Below are positions 61,608 to 64,000 of a stretch of DNA of 64,000 nucleotides, one piece after another (position 1 is the stretch's first letter; each line of letters starts with the position of its first letter). The position numbers and the translations under genes were made by a program. The stretch is from assembly GCA_037893245.1 (NCBI GenBank), contig JBAIAA010000251.1, positions 2,275,001-2,339,000 on the forward strand, written 5' to 3'. The DNA comes from Crossaster papposus. Its lineage: Eukaryota > Echinodermata > Asteroidea > Velatida > Solasteridae. The notes beneath the pieces are model-generated. The model saw nothing but the letters and a program-made list of their open reading frames with translations, was not told the DNA's origin and made no database searches.

Positions 61608-62817
61608 AGGTCATTTCATTTAACAATAACTCTGCTATTATTTTATCATAGGCCCTATTGTTAATACGTGGCCAACTGTATTGACATGAATTTTGTCCAT
61701 AGAAATACGAAATGTAACTTGATACTTATTTCTTATCTTCCATAAGGCCTATCAATTACGTTTGGTAGAACGATTGTGTAAAATGACCTGTGACATCGCA
61801 TAGCACCCGCAAGGCATTATAGTGGTATGGTCGGCATGCACTATTTTTCAAAATCAAAGTGTCTGATGCAGCTTGCGGAATACACCTTGAAATTTCACTT
61901 TTCATTCAAATCGTATGTAAATCTTAGTACCACAATCTTATTCGTCGATGTGTACTTGCATCTCAGATGGCTTATAGAGGACTTCTGTGGCCGTTTTGAG
62001 GGTGAAATCGGATGTTTTGGGCAAACATTAGTCCGAGTAACTTGGACCCAAAAATCACCTTTTTCAACACGTGGACATGTCGGGGGATATCCAAGCAAGA
62101 GCCCTTTGTTTGGATCGCTGTACGGAATGTCTGCACATCGATCCCCCATGACCTCCCACACTTATCCCCCAAAATGTCACGGAAAACGGCCACTTACAAA
62201 AATGCTGCTTGTCCCCAGTACTCAGTAGGCACTAAGGATCAAAGAAGACACTAACAGTATCAGTGTGTTCTTACCTTTCCAAAAAGTGAGAAAATCAGGC
62301 CTCAAAATGTGGAGCAATGTTCGCCGATTCAAATGCACATAATTTATAGCCATTGTTGAGCAAAGTCAACGGCTGTTACCTGTTTCGTGCACTGTGATGT
62401 AGTGGGTGGCTAAAAATACTAGTTGAGTACACACTACACACCGTCCAAAACATGTTTCTTTGACCTATACATACGTCAAAGATACACGTCTTTTATAAAA
62501 ACGAACTTTCTCCATACTGAACAGGCACCTTTTTTACCTTTGACGTTGCCTTTTCAACTCCAAATAAAATATTGAAAGGAAAAGTTCCTAACCGCAGTTT
62601 CATAATCATATAGCCAAACTTAAGGGCGCCGCCATTACTAAAACTATTCGCGCCTCGACTTTTGAGGGCGCTACACATTATTTTGGTCAAAACATTCGCT
62701 TCAGACGCATCGCGTCCATACGGCCGCTTAAATGACCATCCTGTTACCGCAATACTTAGATAATTTTTCTTTGAAACATGGAAAAATGCACAATGTATTA
62801 CGGATTTCAAAGATATT

Positions 62818-63668
62818 TTTCCCAGTAACCCGGAATTCAATGATAAGGTATCTCAGTAACCCGGAATGCAATGATAAGGTATCTCAGTAACCCGGAATGC
62901 AATGATAAGGTATCTCGGTAACCCGAAATGCAGTGATAAGGTATCTCAGTAACCCGGAATGCAATGATAAGGTATCTCAGTAACCCGGAATGCAGTGATA
63001 AGGTATCTGGGTAACCCGAAATGCAACGATGAGGTATCTCAGTAACCCGAAATGCAGTGATACGGTATCTCGGTAACCCGAAATGCAGTGATACGGTATC
63101 TCGGTAATCCGAAATGCAGTGATACGGTATCTCAGTAACCCGAAATGCAGTGATACGGTATCTCGGTAACCCGGAATGCAGTGATAAGGTATCTTAGTAA
63201 CACAAAATGCAATGATAAGGTATCTCGGTAACCCGAAATGCAGTGATACGGTATCTCAGTAACCCGAAATGCAGTGATACGGTATCTCGGTAACCCGGAA
63301 TGCAGTGATAAGGTATCTTAGTAACACAAAATGCAATGATAAGGTATCTCGGTAACCCGAAATGCAGTGATACGGTATCTCAGTAACCCGAAATGCAGTG
63401 ATACGGTATCTTGGTAACCCGGAATGCAGTGATAAGGTATCTTAGTAACACAAAATGCAATGATAAGGTATCTCAGTAACCCGAAATGCAGTGATACGGT
63501 ATCTCAGTAACCCGAAATGCAGTGATACGGTATCTCGGTAACCCGAAATGCAGTGATACGGTATCTCAGTAACCCGAAATGCAATGATGAGGTATCTCGG
63601 TAAACCGGAATTCAATGATAAGGTATCTCAGTAATGAAAATACAATGATAAGGTATCTAAGTAGACTC
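62818..63668 (+). repeat. 31-bp satellite with 124-bp higher-order period
   Basis: About 27 units of GGTATCTCAGTAACCCGAAA with TGCAGTGATAC. A variant unit with CTTAGTAACACAAAATGC recurs at 63192, 63316 and 63440, exactly four units apart. The array starts about 100 bp after the end of duplication copy 3. Confidence 0.8.
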
Positions 63669-64000
63669 GAAAGGCAATGGTAATGAAAATGAAATTCAAT
63701 GACCGCCAAATATTCATGTTGAAAACACAACAAATATTCCCAGTTGACTTCATCTAAAAACAAGTACATCTTTGAATCCCGATTTCAGGAATCATAATTG
63801 ATTCCCCACGGTAGGATACCAGCATACTTGTGTGAATGTAAGGCTCAACGCAAGAAAGATGTTTTTCATGTTTGTAAGTATTGTATACTTGATTGATCCA
63901 ATTCATAACAGAAAGCCTTAGTTTGGTCAGTAGACCATAGGGCGTCCAATTGTAGCCGATAGTGATATTTTCGTTTTACTCTACTCCGGTACAAAAACAA
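63669..64000. other. Right-edge sequence, no feature recognised
   Basis: Unique AT-rich sequence after the satellite; no gene or repeat recognised. Confidence 0.4.

Larger units (their letters stand above)
45463..62718 (+). repeat. Segmental duplication copy 3
   Basis: It is collinear with copy 2. Copy-specific insertions are at 45612-45937, 51588-51669 and 52625-53016. It carries the intact C1q gene. Confidence 0.85.

Overview
The window looks like animal nuclear DNA from a marine invertebrate deuterostome, for example an echinoderm or a relative. This is inferred from intron-containing genes with GT/AG splice sites, a secreted collagen-like/C1q-domain gene, tRNA-derived SINEs and dense short inverted-repeat transposons. 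There are no bacterial-style operons. No species can be named from the sequence alone. Most open frames in the window are chance or repeat-driven, and only two host gene families can be supported.

The backbone is a segmental duplication present three times in the same orientation. Copy 1 (1-5754) is only the 5' part. Copy 2 (20633-39932) and copy 3 (45463-62718) are long and highly similar. Each copy starts with noncoding upstream sequence, then an array of 144-bp tandem repeats, then two noncoding 5' exons. In copies 2 and 3 these lead to a single-exon reading frame for a secreted collagen-like C1q protein. Downstream, on the minus strand, lies a five-exon FAD-dependent oxidoreductase gene that carries stops in both copies. 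A block of short transposons ends each unit.

The three C1q copies have different fates. Copy 3 is intact (278 residues). In copy 2 the C1q domain is split by a 2.8-kb DNA element with perfect 20-bp terminal inverted repeats; the element holds a decayed SGNH-hydrolase-like fragment. In copy 1 the coding exon and everything downstream are missing. Their place is taken by a 14.9-kb element with about 0.7-kb terminal inverted repeats and four tandem units of about 3.54 kb (5755-20632).

Inside the oxidoreductase gene sit two foldback elements of one family (6-bp target duplications, arms made of a 53-bp satellite) and two SINE pieces. Copy-specific small insertions (52625-53016, 51588-51669, 4252-4421, 45612-45937) date after the duplication or mark differential loss. 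The 39932-45462 spacer between copies 2 and 3 is AT-rich and repeat-filled, with a tRNA-like relic. The last kilobase after copy 3 is a 31-bp satellite with a 124-bp higher-order period.

The most interesting signal is the 144-bp array in front of the C1q genes. Every unit carries a TATA box and an initiator-like motif at canonical spacing, so the array may be a tandem battery of core promoters.
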